64,000 bases of DNA. Origin: Fodinicurvata fenggangensis DSM 21160 (GTDB taxonomy: Bacteria > Pseudomonadota > Alphaproteobacteria > Kiloniellales > DSM-21159). Below the pieces are notes generated by a model. It saw only the letters and a program-made list of their open reading frames with translations. It was not told where the DNA came from and made no database searches. A program made the translations under genes and the position numbers. The DNA is taken from contig NZ_JMLV01000014.1 of assembly GCF_000686045.1 (NCBI RefSeq), positions 29,811-93,810 on the forward strand. The letters are read 5' to 3'. Shown piece after piece: positions 9,337 through 18,400 of the stretch; positions within the stretch are counted from its first letter, which is position 1; each line of letters begins with the position of its first letter.

Positions 9337-10393
9337 CGTCGCGTTGCGCGGTCAGCTCCTCGAGCGCCTGCTGGCGTGCCGCGTCCGCTTCGGCCTCGGC
9401 TGCGCGGTAGGCGCGGATATGCTGCTGCAACAGCCGGAGCATCTGCTTGACGCCGCGCCCCGATATGCCCGAAATCGGATGGACCTCCTCACCCGAGGCC
9501 TCGGCCAGGGCTTTCTGGCGCGTACGAATGGTTTCCTCGTCCAGCGCATCGGTCTTGTTCAGTGCCAGAACCTCGGGTTTCTCGGCCAGGGCGCCGCCAT
9601 AGGCCTCCAGCTCCTGGCGCACGGTTCGCCATGCGCCAACCGGGTCCTCCTGGGTGCCATCCACCAGATGCAGCAGAACACCGCAGCGCTCCACATGGCC
9701 CAGGAAGCGGTCGCCCAGGCCGGCGCCCTGATGCGCGCCCGCGATCAGGCCGGGAATGTCCGCCAGGACGAAGTCGGCCTCGTCGTTGCGGATTACGCCC
9801 AGGTTGGGGTGCAGGGTGGTGAAGGGATAGTCGGCCACCTTGGGCCGGGCGCGGCTGACGGCGGAGAGAAAGGTGGACTTGCCGGCATTGGGCAGGCCGA
9901 CCAGGCCGGCATCCGCGATCAGCTTCAGGCGCAGCCAGACCCAGCGCTCCTCGCCCGGCCAGCCGGGGTCGGCGCGTCGTGGCGCCTGGTTGGTGGAGGA
10001 CTTGAAGTGGGCATTTCCGAATCCGCCGTCGCCGCCGCGCAGCAGGGTCATGGTCTGCCCGACTTCGGTCAGGTCGGCCAGCAGGGCTTCCTTGTCCTCG
10101 GCCAGGATCTGCGTGCCGACGGGCACCTTGATGGTAATCGTGTCTCCGGCGGCCCCCGAACGGTCGCGTCCCATGCCGTGATGGCCGCGCCCTGCCTTGA
10201 AATGCTGCTGATAGCGGAAGTCGATCAGGGTGTTCAGGCCGTCCATCGCCTGGAAGACGATGTCGCCGCCGCGACCGCCGTTGCCGCCGTCAGGTCCGCC
10301 GAACTCGACATACTTCTCGCGCCGGAAGGAGACCGATCCGCCTCCGCCGTCACCGCTTTTCAGGAATATCTTGGCTTCGTCGAGAAACTTCAT
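9329..10393 (-). CDS. obgE: Obg-family GTPase
   Basis: Essential GTPase of 50S assembly and stress control. The glycine-rich Obg fold fills residues 1-160 ([20 protein letters not shown], then [19 protein letters not shown]). The G domain follows with P-loop [14 protein letters not shown], Switch II region [16 protein letters not shown], and NKTD as NKTDALDE. The C-terminal tail is short and charged (ends AQRDDD). Typical length (354). It sits downstream of rplU-rpmA, but a strong terminator lies between, so it may have its own promoter or depend on readthrough. Confidence 0.97.
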   Translation of the reverse strand: MKFLDEAKIFLKSGDGGGGSVSFRREKYVEFGGPDGGNGGRGGDIVFQAMDGLNTLIDFRYQQHFKAGRGHHGMGRDRSGAAGDTITIKVPVGTQILAEDKEALLADLTEVGQTMTLLRGGDGGFGNAHFKSSTNQAPRRADPGWPGEERWVWLRLKLIADAGLVGLPNAGKSTFLSAVSRARPKVADYPFTTLHPNLGVIRNDEADFVLADIPGLIAGAHQGAGLGDRFLGHVERCGVLLHLVDGTQEDPVGAWRTVRQELEAYGGALAEKPEVLALNKTDALDEETIRTRQKALAEASGEEVHPISGISGRGVKQMLRLLQQHIRAYRAAEAEADAARQQALEELTAQRDDD

Positions 10394-10429
10394 GCGGAGA
10401 GGCTCATGTCAGCGCCCTGGTTTGAAACG

Positions 10430-10458
10430 AAAAAGGGGGAATGGCGTACCATTCCCCC
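10430..10458 (-). terminator. Intrinsic terminator after rpmA
   Basis: A perfect 10-bp stem (GGGGGAATGG at 10435-10444 with CCATTCCCCC at 10449-10458) closes a 4-nt loop. On the minus strand it is followed by five T residues (A-run at 10430-10434). It lies 30 bp beyond the rpmA stop and before the obg start, so it should end or attenuate rplU-rpmA transcripts. Confidence 0.88.
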
Positions 10459-10487
10459 GAATCCTCGAACGCGGCAGGGTCCGCGAT

Positions 10488-10757
10488 CTACTCGGCCGGC
10501 TCCTGGATCGGCGTGACCGACACATAGGTACGGTTTTCCGCGCCCTTGCGATAGGCAACCTTGCCTTCGATCAGGGAGAAGATGGTGTGGTCCTTGCCCA
10601 GGCCCACGTTCTCGCCCGGGCGCCACTTGGTGCCGCGCTGGCGAATGATGATGTTGCCGGCGCGAACCTCTTCGCCACCGAACTTCTTGACGCCCAGGCG
10701 GCGACCAATTGAGTCGCGCCCGTTCTTGGAACTGCCGCCTGCCTTTTTCTGTGCCAT
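10488..10757 (-). CDS. rpmA: 50S ribosomal protein L27 (bL27)
   Basis: The 89-residue protein begins [20 protein letters not shown], the canonical L27 N-terminus that reaches toward the peptidyl-transferase centre, and continues [20 protein letters not shown] and [20 protein letters not shown]. It follows rplU with a 6-bp gap and shares its promoter, then meets the terminator at 10430-10458. Confidence 0.98.
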   Translation of the reverse strand: MAQKKAGGSSKNGRDSIGRRLGVKKFGGEEVRAGNIIIRQRGTKWRPGENVGLGKDHTIFSLIEGKVAYRKGAENRTYVSVTPIQEPAE

Positions 10758-10763
10758 TGCAGC

Positions 10764-11132
10764 TTACTCCTCGGTCTTTTCCGCAGCCGCCTTCTTAGGG
10801 GCCGCCTTCTTGGCCTTGCCCGCGCCGACGATTTCCGTCACGCGAATCTTGCTCAGCTCCTGGCGATGCCCGTTCTTGCGACGATAGTGCTTGCGGCGGT
10901 GCTTCTTGAAGACGACGATCTTGTCGCCGCGCGTCTGCTCGAGAACCTCGGCCTTGACGCTGGCGCCGGACACGGTCGGGCTGCCCACCTTCAGGTCGCC
11001 TTCGGCGCCCACCATGAGGACTTCGTCCAGAGACACGCTGTCTCCGGCGTTAGCAGACAACTTCTCGACCGTGAGAACGTCGTCTTTGGCGACTTTATAT
11101 TGCTTGCCGCCTGTCTTGATGACTGCGTACAT
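10764..11132 (-). CDS. rplU: 50S ribosomal protein L21 (bL21)
   Basis: The family start [14 protein letters not shown] fixes ATG 11132; the frame extends upstream to 11168 but the extra residues are not part of L21. The core [15 protein letters not shown] (23S rRNA-binding) is followed by an Ala/Lys-rich tail ([16 protein letters not shown]), a common alphaproteobacterial extension. Total 122 residues. It is the first gene after the sigma70-like promoter at 11200-11227. Confidence 0.97.
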   Translation of the reverse strand: MYAVIKTGGKQYKVAKDDVLTVEKLSANAGDSVSLDEVLMVGAEGDLKVGSPTVSGASVKAEVLEQTRGDKIVVFKKHRRKHYRRKNGHRQELSKIRVTEIVGAGKAKKAAPKKAAAEKTEE

Positions 11133-11199
11133 GATGAAATGCCTGCGTTCGGACGTAAAAAACGACACGGAAATCCATGCCTTCCGTGCGAGAGGGGCG

Positions 11200-11227
11200 A
11201 ATATAACCCTGACAAACGTGCTGTCAA
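11200..11227 (-). promoter_or_regulatory. Sigma70-type promoter for rplU-rpmA
   Basis: On the minus strand TTGACA (11222-11227) and TATATT (11200-11205) are separated by 16 bp, about 70 bp upstream of the rplU ATG. This is a near-consensus housekeeping promoter, fitting strong ribosomal-protein expression. It ends about 20 bp beyond the stop of the upstream PIN-like gene. Confidence 0.75.
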
Positions 11228-11249
11228 CGCCTTTCCCCGCTTGTTTGCT

Positions 11250-11783
11250 TTACTCCTGCTTTCCCAGGTCCAGGCTTGCCTGAGCGTAATCCGAAGGCAA
11301 TTCCAGGTCCCAAGTGTGCAGGACCTTCAAGCCGATTTCCTCTGCAAAGGTCGATTGGTTACGATCATCTGTATAAAGTGCTTCCGCACCATAAACCTTC
11401 GCAATCATTGCAATCTGGCGATCATATTTGACCTCATTCCATCCTGCCTTGGAGCCAGATTTCTTGTCACCCTTGTCAAATGCCTTGCGAACAACCTCTG
11501 CAAGCTCGATGGCACAACGGGCGTCGAAGGAAGCGATCTGAAAGGCAGGAGACCTGTCTATTTCGGAAACAGCTCTTTCCAGGTCAGGCACGGCAGACAG
11601 AAGTTCGGTAAGGCAGGGCGTGGGTATCAGGACACGTCCGCCCGTATTCGCCAAACTGTCTACAAGCGCCTCTATGCGTTCTCTGCTGTATTCAACCGGT
11701 TGGCCCGTTTCGTAATTCGAGGCGGGGGGACTGCCTGGCCGTAGCACCAAGGACAGGAAGGTATTGTCGAATGCGACAATCAA
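11250..11783 (-). CDS. PIN-like nuclease domain protein
   Basis: A 177-residue protein with the acidic residues of the PIN fold: D6 in VAFDNTFL, E60 in PCLTELLSAV, D121 in KYDRQIAMIAKVYG and D139/D140 in ALYTDDRN. PIN proteins are Mg-dependent ribonucleases, often VapC-type toxins. The start is TTG at 11783, overlapping the stop of the upstream 245-residue gene by 3 bp (TTGA), so the two are translationally coupled. Base composition is clearly lower in GC than the ribosomal and envelope genes on either side, suggesting acquisition. The partner is far longer than a VapB antitoxin, so toxin-antitoxin status is only a possibility; an RNA-processing role is an alternative. Confidence 0.72.
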   Translation of the reverse strand: MIVAFDNTFLSLVLRPGSPPASNYETGQPVEYSRERIEALVDSLANTGGRVLIPTPCLTELLSAVPDLERAVSEIDRSPAFQIASFDARCAIELAEVVRKAFDKGDKKSGSKAGWNEVKYDRQIAMIAKVYGAEALYTDDRNQSTFAEEIGLKVLHTWDLELPSDYAQASLDLGKQE

Positions 11784-12517
11784 TGAGCCTGCCCGTTCTT
11801 CTCTTCCATCTCACGCAAGCGTGCCAGTGGGTCACTTGGCCAATCCAGGTCCATGTTGCGGATGTGGTCTACTGTTTCCCGCAGGTTTGCACTGCCAACC
11901 GGAGTGAAACTGGCAACGGTAAACGACTCTACCGACCAGGTTCCATCCTCATGGCGCAGCCATTCTCCATGTCCATCCAGTTTCACCTGTTCGAACAGAA
12001 CGCTGCGAAGCGCATGTCCCACATCCTTGCTGGTCGTGCCAAAGACGGCACCATGGCTTTCCGTCCTCAGGCGAACGGCAACATTGTTGCCGCTGGCAGC
12101 CAGGTAATAGAGTTCCCCGGTCAGGCTCATGGTATCCCTGAGAGAAAGCGCAGCCTTGGAGGGTTTGTGACTCCCTGGAAATGTCATGACTTGTGCATTG
12201 CCCGGCCCGGACAGGCAGCCGCTTGTGGAATCCTCACTCAGCATCTCATTGATTCTGTTGCGGGCCGTCAGGGCTTTCTTGGGAGCCTGTCCACTCTGCA
12301 GACCGGAAAGCCGCTCCGTGAGTTCGGTTTCATGCGCGCAATCCATGGAGAAGGCATTGGCATGACTGCCCTCTCCAATTGCAACCAAATGAAGATGGTC
12401 TTCGAGACCCAGCATGTCCTTGAGCTGGACATAATAGTCCAGCAGACGCCCGAACGGCATGGTTTCGGGCGTCTTGTCGTTGATTCGGAAGGTGTAGCGA
12501 AGCTGCTCGTTGCTCAT
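11780..12517 (-). CDS. Uncharacterised protein coupled to the PIN-like gene
   Basis: I do not recognise this 245-residue protein. ATG 12517 is chosen for TGGAG about 8 nt upstream; the frame remains open to 13057, but that part overlaps the rightward genes. The N-terminal third (MSNEQLRYTFRINDKTPETM, then FGRLLDYYVQLKDMLG) looks helical and is followed by a polar linker. The C-terminal half has alternating hydrophobic stretches suggesting beta structure (TGELYYLAASGNNVAVRLRT, VLFEQVKLDGHGEWLRHEDG, WSVESFTVASFTPV). No signal peptide or membrane helix. Lower GC than the surrounding genes. Overlap with the PIN-like gene suggests a two-component module in which it may bind or restrain the nuclease; this is inference. 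Confidence 0.7.
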   Translation of the reverse strand: MSNEQLRYTFRINDKTPETMPFGRLLDYYVQLKDMLGLEDHLHLVAIGEGSHANAFSMDCAHETELTERLSGLQSGQAPKKALTARNRINEMLSEDSTSGCLSGPGNAQVMTFPGSHKPSKAALSLRDTMSLTGELYYLAASGNNVAVRLRTESHGAVFGTTSKDVGHALRSVLFEQVKLDGHGEWLRHEDGTWSVESFTVASFTPVGSANLRETVDHIRNMDLDWPSDPLARLREMEEKNGQAH

Positions 12518-12692
12518 GACTTTCTCCAGTCTGGAGTCTACGTCCGGAATGAGTCGCGGTAAAGCGTCCCGTTCCGGAGGGGTGCTGATCCAGATGTGTA
12601 GCTTCTGGTTCTTCCGATGCCGCCGATTATCCTGTAGGACAAACAGGGGCGGGGTAACCAGTGATTTGAACAGGTGAGCGCAGGGGGCGTTC

Positions 12693-12875
12693 GTGTCGGT
12701 CGATACAATAATACAGAGTGGGCTCTTTTCCAGCGACTTCCTCAAAGAGGCCGTGACTCGATTGCCCGATTGGCAAGCCGTCACGGAGAATGAGGTCATC
12801 GCTTTCCGGGACTTGTGCCTGGCCTGTATCAATGCCCTGGCGGCCGGCCAGCCCGATGCCGATATCGACCTGTGA
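12693..12875 (+). CDS. Small hypothetical protein upstream of ydcF
   Basis: A 60-residue frame starting at GTG 12693 with a G-rich ribosome site (CAGGGGGCG) just upstream and ending 6 bp before the ydcF start. The sequence (MSVDTIIQSGLFSSDFLKEA, then ACINALAAGQPDADIDL) looks like a soluble helical protein with an acidic tail. No family recognised. Its spacing to ydcF supports a shared transcript. It is divergent from the PIN partner gene, with 175 bp between them. Confidence 0.5.
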   Translation: MSVDTIIQSGLFSSDFLKEAVTRLPDWQAVTENEVIAFRDLCLACINALAAGQPDADIDL

Positions 12876-12881
12876 ACTGCA

Positions 12882-13649
12882 ATGTTCTTTCTGAAGAAGC
12901 TGCTGGGCGCGCTGCTGTCGCCGGTCGGGCTTGTGCTGGTGCTGTTGCTGGCCGGCGTGGTCCTGATGCTGGTGGGCGGTGCGCCGCGCCTGGCACGGGG
13001 ACTGCTGGCCTGTTCGCTGCTGCTTTTTCTGGCCTTTTCCCTGCCCTGGTTGCCCAATGCCTTGCTCCGCCCGCTGGAAAGCCAGGTATCGCCCTTTGCA
13101 GGGCTTCAGGAGGCACAGCCACGACCGGAAGCCATCGTGGTGCTGGGGGCCGGCCATCATGTGCGGCCGGGCCAGCCGCCGGCGGACTGGCTGGGGCGGG
13201 CGGCCTCGGCGCGCTTGATGGAAGCCCTGCGCCTGCGGGGCCTAGCCGGACTTTCGGATCTGCCGCTGATCTTCACGGGCGACGCCGGGCGGGAGCCTCT
13301 GCCCGTGGCCGAGGCGATGAAGCGTGCAGCAGTGTCCCTGGGCGTGCCGGAGGCGGCCATTGTCGCCGAGGCAGCGCCGCGCGATACGGCGGGGGAAATG
13401 CAGGCGTTGGCGCGCAGGATGGGACAGGACCCATTTATCCTGGTGACCTCCGCCGCGCACATGCCGCGGGCGCTGAAACTGGCAGGCAGGGCCGGGCTGA
13501 ACCCGATTCCGGCCTCAACGGACTCTCGGCGGGTGCAGGCTTCTGCAGCCGAACTGCAGGCTTGGCTGCCCTCAGCGGGGAACCTGCGACGCAGCGATCA
13601 CGCACTGCATGAGTGGCTCGGTCTGCTGTGGCTGCGCATCAAGGCTTGA
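12882..13649 (+). CDS. YdcF/ElyC-family (DUF218) inner-membrane protein
   Basis: Two N-terminal hydrophobic segments (residues about 10-32 and 37-60) anchor a DUF218 domain facing the periplasm: EAIVVLGAGHHVRPG, LPLIFTGDAGREPLPVAEAM, VAEAAPRDTAGEMQAL and FILVTSAAHMPRALKLAGRA. ElyC/SanA/YdcF proteins are linked to envelope integrity and lipid-carrier metabolism; the exact reaction is not settled. The 255 residues match ElyC size. The 3' end overlaps the convergent L,D-transpeptidase gene by 11 bp. Confidence 0.88.
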   Translation: MFFLKKLLGALLSPVGLVLVLLLAGVVLMLVGGAPRLARGLLACSLLLFLAFSLPWLPNALLRPLESQVSPFAGLQEAQPRPEAIVVLGAGHHVRPGQPPADWLGRAASARLMEALRLRGLAGLSDLPLIFTGDAGREPLPVAEAMKRAAVSLGVPEAAIVAEAAPRDTAGEMQALARRMGQDPFILVTSAAHMPRALKLAGRAGLNPIPASTDSRRVQASAAELQAWLPSAGNLRRSDHALHEWLGLLWLRIKA

Positions 13650-14196
13650 TGCGGATGGGCGTGCCGACCTCGACCGATTCCCAGATCTGCATCATGTGGT
13701 GATCGCGAAGCGCGATGCAGCCATTGGTCCAGTTGGGTTCGTTGAAGACTTCCTTGCGGTATTCCGTGTCGTTGGGCATGCCGTGCAGCATGATTTGTCC
13801 GCCGGGACTGACCCCGTATTGTTCGGCGTAGGCGCGGTCCTGCTCGTTGGGATAGGTGATGCCCAGCGAGAGGAAGAAACTGCTTTCCGGATTGCGCCAG
13901 CCGATACGATAGGTGCCTTCGGGCGTACGTTGGTCCCCTTCGAAGCGCTTGTGTCCCTCGGGACGCTTGCCGAGCTGGATCGGATAGCTGGCCAGGACCT
14001 CGCCATCGCGATGGAGTTCCAGCACCCGATCGCCCTTGCGGACCTCGATGTAATCCACGCCGGCTTCCAAAGCGGCCATCTGGCGGCCTTTCGGATTGCT
14101 CTGCCCTGCCGTTTCGCCCTGGGCCGCCGCCAGGCCAGGAAGCAGGCAGAGGATGATGCTGGCCAGCATCAGGCTTCTGCGCGCGACTCTGTGCAT
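13639..14196 (-). CDS. L,D-transpeptidase (YkuD domain), exported
   Basis: A 185-residue protein with a signal peptide (MHRVARRSLMLASIILCLLP, cleavage near AAAQ). The YkuD domain spans about 47-184 (VRKGDRVLELHRDGEVLASY, GDQRTPEGTYRIGW), with the catalytic pair H138 in IMLHGMPND and C160 in NWTNGCIALRDH. Such enzymes make 3-3 peptidoglycan cross-links or attach proteins to peptidoglycan. ATG 14196 has a GGTGGGGGA ribosome site and fits the signal peptide; the longer open frame to 14382 is ignored. Convergent with ydcF and divergent from the efflux adaptor. Confidence 0.92.
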   Translation of the reverse strand: MHRVARRSLMLASIILCLLPGLAAAQGETAGQSNPKGRQMAALEAGVDYIEVRKGDRVLELHRDGEVLASYPIQLGKRPEGHKRFEGDQRTPEGTYRIGWRNPESSFFLSLGITYPNEQDRAYAEQYGVSPGGQIMLHGMPNDTEYRKEVFNEPNWTNGCIALRDHHMMQIWESVEVGTPIRIKP

Positions 14197-14361
14197 GATA
14201 TTCCCCCACCGGAATGACTTTCCGGGTGGAATGTTTAACACATTGCCACTAGTTTTCAGCAGCGGATTTCGTCGCGTCCGGATCGATTTTTGCGGAGACT
14301 CCGCACGAAAGGGTGTTGCGGCGAAATGGTCCGAACAGGAATCGAGCTCGTAAAACACCCG

Positions 14362-15465
14362 ATGATGCGCACAGTCTTCCAAATTCTCTTCATCCTGCTA
14401 CTTGCCGGTGGCGGGTACTATGCCTGGCAGAACTTTTCTTCCAGCGGGCCCGGCGGCTCTGATGGTGCCCCGCCGGGGAATGGCGCCCAGGCCAGTCCTG
14501 TGGTGGTCAGCGACGTGCGGGTCGGCCTCGTCGCCGAGCGCGTGGAGGCCGTCGGCACGGCCGAGGCCCGGGAGTCCATCGATGTGGTCCCCGAAGTGGC
14601 CGGACGCATTGAAACCATCCATTTCGAGCAGGGCCAGGAGGTTGCGGCCGAGGCGGTCCTGCTGGAACTCGACAGTACGCGCCAGCAGGCCTTGCTGCGC
14701 GAAGCCGAGGCCAATCGTCGGGACATGGCCCGCCAGCTGGAGCGGGCACGCCAGCTTCTGAGCAGCCAGAATGTCCCGCAGGCGCGTGTTGACGAACTGC
14801 AGGCCGGGCTGGAAGCGGCCGCGGCCCGGGCGGCCGCAATCGAGACCGATATTGCCGACCGCAGGATCCGCGCGCCCTTCGATGGCGTGGTGGGGCTGCG
14901 GCGTGTTTCCCCGGGGGCCTATATCGACAGCCAGACCGTCGTGACCACCCTGGACGACCTGTCCGAGATCAAGATGGAGTTTTCGGTCCCGGAACGCTTC
15001 ATGGGGGTGCTTTCACGCGGCCTGCCCGTGGAGGCGACCTCTGTGGCCTGGCCGGACGAAACCTTCGAGGGCGTGGTCAGCGACGTGGATACCCGCGTGG
15101 ATCCGACCACCCGCTCCCTGCGTGTGGAGGCAACGCTGCCCAACGAGGACCGCCGCCTGCGCACCGGCATGTTCATGGCTGTGCGCCTGCTGGTCAGCCA
15201 GCGGGAAAACGCCCTCCTGGTTCCCGAAATGGCGCTCGTGGCCGAGGGGGACCGGCCGCATGTCTATGTACTGGAGGAGGCCGAGGGCCAAGCCAGCGTA
15301 CGCCGTGTGGATGTGCAGATCGGTACGCGCCTGCCCGGCGAAGTGGAAATCCGGGAGGGTCTGTCCAAGGGCGATCGTGTGGTGACCTATGGCCTGCAGC
15401 GCCTTCAGGATGGCGCCACGGTGCGTGTGGTCGGGACCGGCGACGGCCCCGATGCCGGCAGCTGA
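14362..15465 (+). CDS. RND efflux periplasmic adaptor subunit
   Basis: Membrane-fusion protein bridging the inner-membrane pump and an outer-membrane channel. It opens with a hydrophobic anchor (MRTVFQILFILLLAGGGYYA), then a barrel-sandwich lipoyl half (IDVVPEVAGRIETIHFEQGQ), an alpha hairpin (about 100-150), the second lipoyl half (RIRAPFDGVVGLRRVSPGAY) and beta-barrel/membrane-proximal domains (TGMFMAVRLLVS). The start is uncertain: ATGs at 14326, 14362 and 14365 all lack a clear ribosome site; 14362 puts the anchor first. The permease follows after 24 bp. No TolC-like gene is next to it. Confidence 0.92.
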   Translation: MMRTVFQILFILLLAGGGYYAWQNFSSSGPGGSDGAPPGNGAQASPVVVSDVRVGLVAERVEAVGTAEARESIDVVPEVAGRIETIHFEQGQEVAAEAVLLELDSTRQQALLREAEANRRDMARQLERARQLLSSQNVPQARVDELQAGLEAAAARAAAIETDIADRRIRAPFDGVVGLRRVSPGAYIDSQTVVTTLDDLSEIKMEFSVPERFMGVLSRGLPVEATSVAWPDETFEGVVSDVDTRVDPTTRSLRVEATLPNEDRRLRTGMFMAVRLLVSQRENALLVPEMALVAEGDRPHVYVLEEAEGQASVRRVDVQIGTRLPGEVEIREGLSKGDRVVTYGLQRLQDGATVRVVGTGDGPDAGS

Positions 15466-15489
15466 CCGGGCAGTAGGGCGGACAGGCTG

Positions 15490-18400
15490 ATGTTTCTTTC
15501 CGATACCTCGATCAAGCGTCCCGTCCTGGCAACGGTGATCAGCCTGATGATCGTCGTGCTGGGTGTTGCTTTCCTGATGCAGATGGCGGTGCGCGAGAAT
15601 CCCGACATCGACCCGCCCGTGGTGTCCATCGACACGACATACACCGGGGCCGCCCCTCAGGTGGTGGACAGCGAGATCACGGAAGTGATCGAAGGCGCGA
15701 TCAGCGGCGTCGAGGGCATCCGCAACATCCAGTCGGAAAGCCGTGACGGGCGCGCCGAGACGACGATCGAGTTCAACACCTCGCAGGATGTGGACCTGGC
15801 GGCCAACGATGTGCGCGATGCGGTTGGGCGGGTGCTGTCGCAGCTGCCCGAGGAAGCCGATGATCCCGTGGTGCGCAAGGCGGATGCCAACGCACGTCCG
15901 ATGATGTGGATCACGCTGACCAGTGACCGCCTGGATCCCGCAGAACTGAGCGACTATGCCGAGCGAACACTGGAGGACCGCCTGTCCATCCTGGACGGTG
16001 TGGCGCGCGTTCGCATCGGCGGCGATCGCCGCTATGCCATGCGCATCTGGCTGGACCGGCAGGCCATGGCGGCTCGTGACCTGACGGTCTCCGATGTGGA
16101 ACAGGCCTTGCGGGCAGGGAACCTGGAACTGCCGGCCGGACGCCTGGAGTCGGAAGCGCGCGAACTGACGGTGCGCACCGAAAGCCGACTGCAAGATCCG
16201 GAGGAATTCGCCAGCCTGGTGGTGAAACAGGAAGACGGCTATCAGATCCGCCTGGGCGAGGTGGCCCGCGTTGAACGGGGCGTGGAAAGCGAACGCTCCA
16301 TCCTGCGCTCCAATGGCGAGGGTGCCATCGGCCTGGGCATTATCCGGCAGTCCAAGGCCAATACCATCGATGTGTCGGACCGGGTGCGTGCAGAGATCGA
16401 TGCAATCCGGGACGATTTGCCTGCGGGCGTCGAGCTGAATGCCAGCTATGACGAATCGCTGTTCATTCGCGAGGCGATCAAGGAAGTGGTGAAGACGCTG
16501 TTGCTGGCCATTGGCCTGGTGGTGGTGATCATCTTCCTGTTCCTGCGCACGATCCGCGCCACCTTCATTCCAGCCGTGACCATCCCTGTCTCGCTGGTCG
16601 GCGCCTTCATCATCATGGCGCCGCTGGGATTCTCCATTAACGTCCTGACTCTGCTGGCCATGATTCTGGCCGTGGGCCTGGTGGTCGACGATGCCATCGT
16701 GGTGCTGGAGAATGTGCAGCGGCGCATAGAGGAGGGCGAGCCGCCATTGGTGGCCGCCTTCCACGGTACGCGCCAGGTGGGCTTTGCCGTGATCGCCACC
16801 AGTTTGACCCTGATCGCGGTCTTTGTGCCCATCGCCTTCCTGCAGGGCAGTGTCGGGCGCCTGTTCGAGGAATTCGGACTGACCATGGCGGCGGCTGTCG
16901 CCTTTTCCAGTCTGATCGCGCTGACCCTGGCGCCCATGCTCTGTTCCAAGTGGCTGAAGGCCCCCGATCGCACCCGCCGGCCGAATTTGTTTATGCGCAG
17001 CACGGAATCCGTCCTGAATGGTCTGACCCGGGGCTATCGCTGGCTGCTGGAGCGTGTGATCGTCCTGCCCCTGGCGGTGCTGGGGGTGGCCCTGCTGGTG
17101 GCCCTGATTGCGTTGCCGCTGTTTTCCCTGCTGCCCAACGAGTTGACTCCGACCGAGGATCGCGGCGTGATCATCATTCCCAGCTCGGCACCGGAGGGGG
17201 CGACACCACAGGAAACCTTCCGCAGCGTCCTTCAGGTGGAGGAAGCCATCCGGCCGGTCTATGAACGCGGGGATGCGAACCGGATCTTTTCCATTGTCGG
17301 ATGGGGAAACGTCCCCAACAGCGGTTTCACGATCCTGGGGCTGGCCCCCTGGGCCGAGCGCGACATGAAGCAGCAGGAGATCACGCAGGAGATCTTCCCG
17401 AAAATCCTGGCCATTCCCGGTCTGCGCGCCTTCGCCGTCAATCCGCCGGGGCTGGGCCAGAGTTCCTTCGAGCAGCCGGTCCAGATCGTGGTGGGCGGCT
17501 CCGATTACGAGACCGTGGGGACCTGGGCCAATCGCCTGGCGGAGCGGGCATCGGACAACGAGCGCATCCTGAATCTGGATACCGACTACAAGGAAACACG
17601 GCCGCAGTTGAGCGTTTCCATCGACCGCAAGCGGGCGGCGGATCTGGGCATTCGCGTGCGAGACATCTCCACCACGCTTGAGAGCATGATCGCTTCGCGC
17701 GTGGTGGGCAGCTATCTGGATCGCGGGCGCGAGTACGACGTGATCGTGCAGCTGGAGGACAGTGACCGCATGACACCGAACGACCTGGAGAACATCTTCG
17801 TTCGGGCCGACAGCGGGGAACTGGTGCCGCTCAGCAGCCTGGTGACCCTGACCGAGCGCGGGGCGCCGCCGTCCCTGACCCGTGTGGACCGCCTACCGTC
17901 CGTGACGCTCACGGCCTCGCTGGCCTCAGGTTACGATCTGGGCGAAGCCCTGGCCTATTTCGAGGAACTTGCGGAGGAGGAACTGCCGGAGGCGGCCCGC
18001 CTGAGCTACCTGGGACAATCGCAGGAGTTCCAGGACACCTCGAACGAGATCTACTTCACCTTCCTGCTGGCCCTGGTGATCGTCTTCCTGGTGCTGGCCG
18101 CCCAGTTCGAAAGCTTCATCCATCCGGCCATCATCATGCTGGTGGTGCCCCTGGCCGTGACCGGCGCGCTGCTGGCGCTCTGGCTGACCGGCATGTCGAT
18201 CAACATCTACAGCCAGATCGGTGCCATCCTGCTGATCGGCCTGATGTCCAAGAACGGCATCCTGATCGTGGAGTTCGCCAACCAGCTGCGTGAAGAGGGA
18301 CGATCCGTGCGCGAATCCATCGTCGAGGGCTCGGTCCTGCGCTTTCGCCCCATCCTGATGACGGCCATCTCGACGGTGGTCGGGGCGGTTCCATTGGTCC

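Noticed and set aside
10866..11744. 292-codon rightward open frame
   Set aside because: Spans antisense of rplU, its promoter and the PIN-like gene; no ribosome site or family.
11250..12517. Insertion sequence or integron around the low-GC PIN module
   Set aside because: I saw no transposase, terminal inverted repeats or target duplication at its borders.
12518..13057. Longer N-terminus for the PIN partner gene
   Set aside because: The open frame runs into the rightward ydcF gene and lacks a ribosome site, while ATG 12517 has TGGAG properly spaced.
15013..16764. 583-codon leftward open frame, His/Gln-rich
   Set aside because: Antisense of the RND adaptor and permease; high GC codons make such frames by chance.
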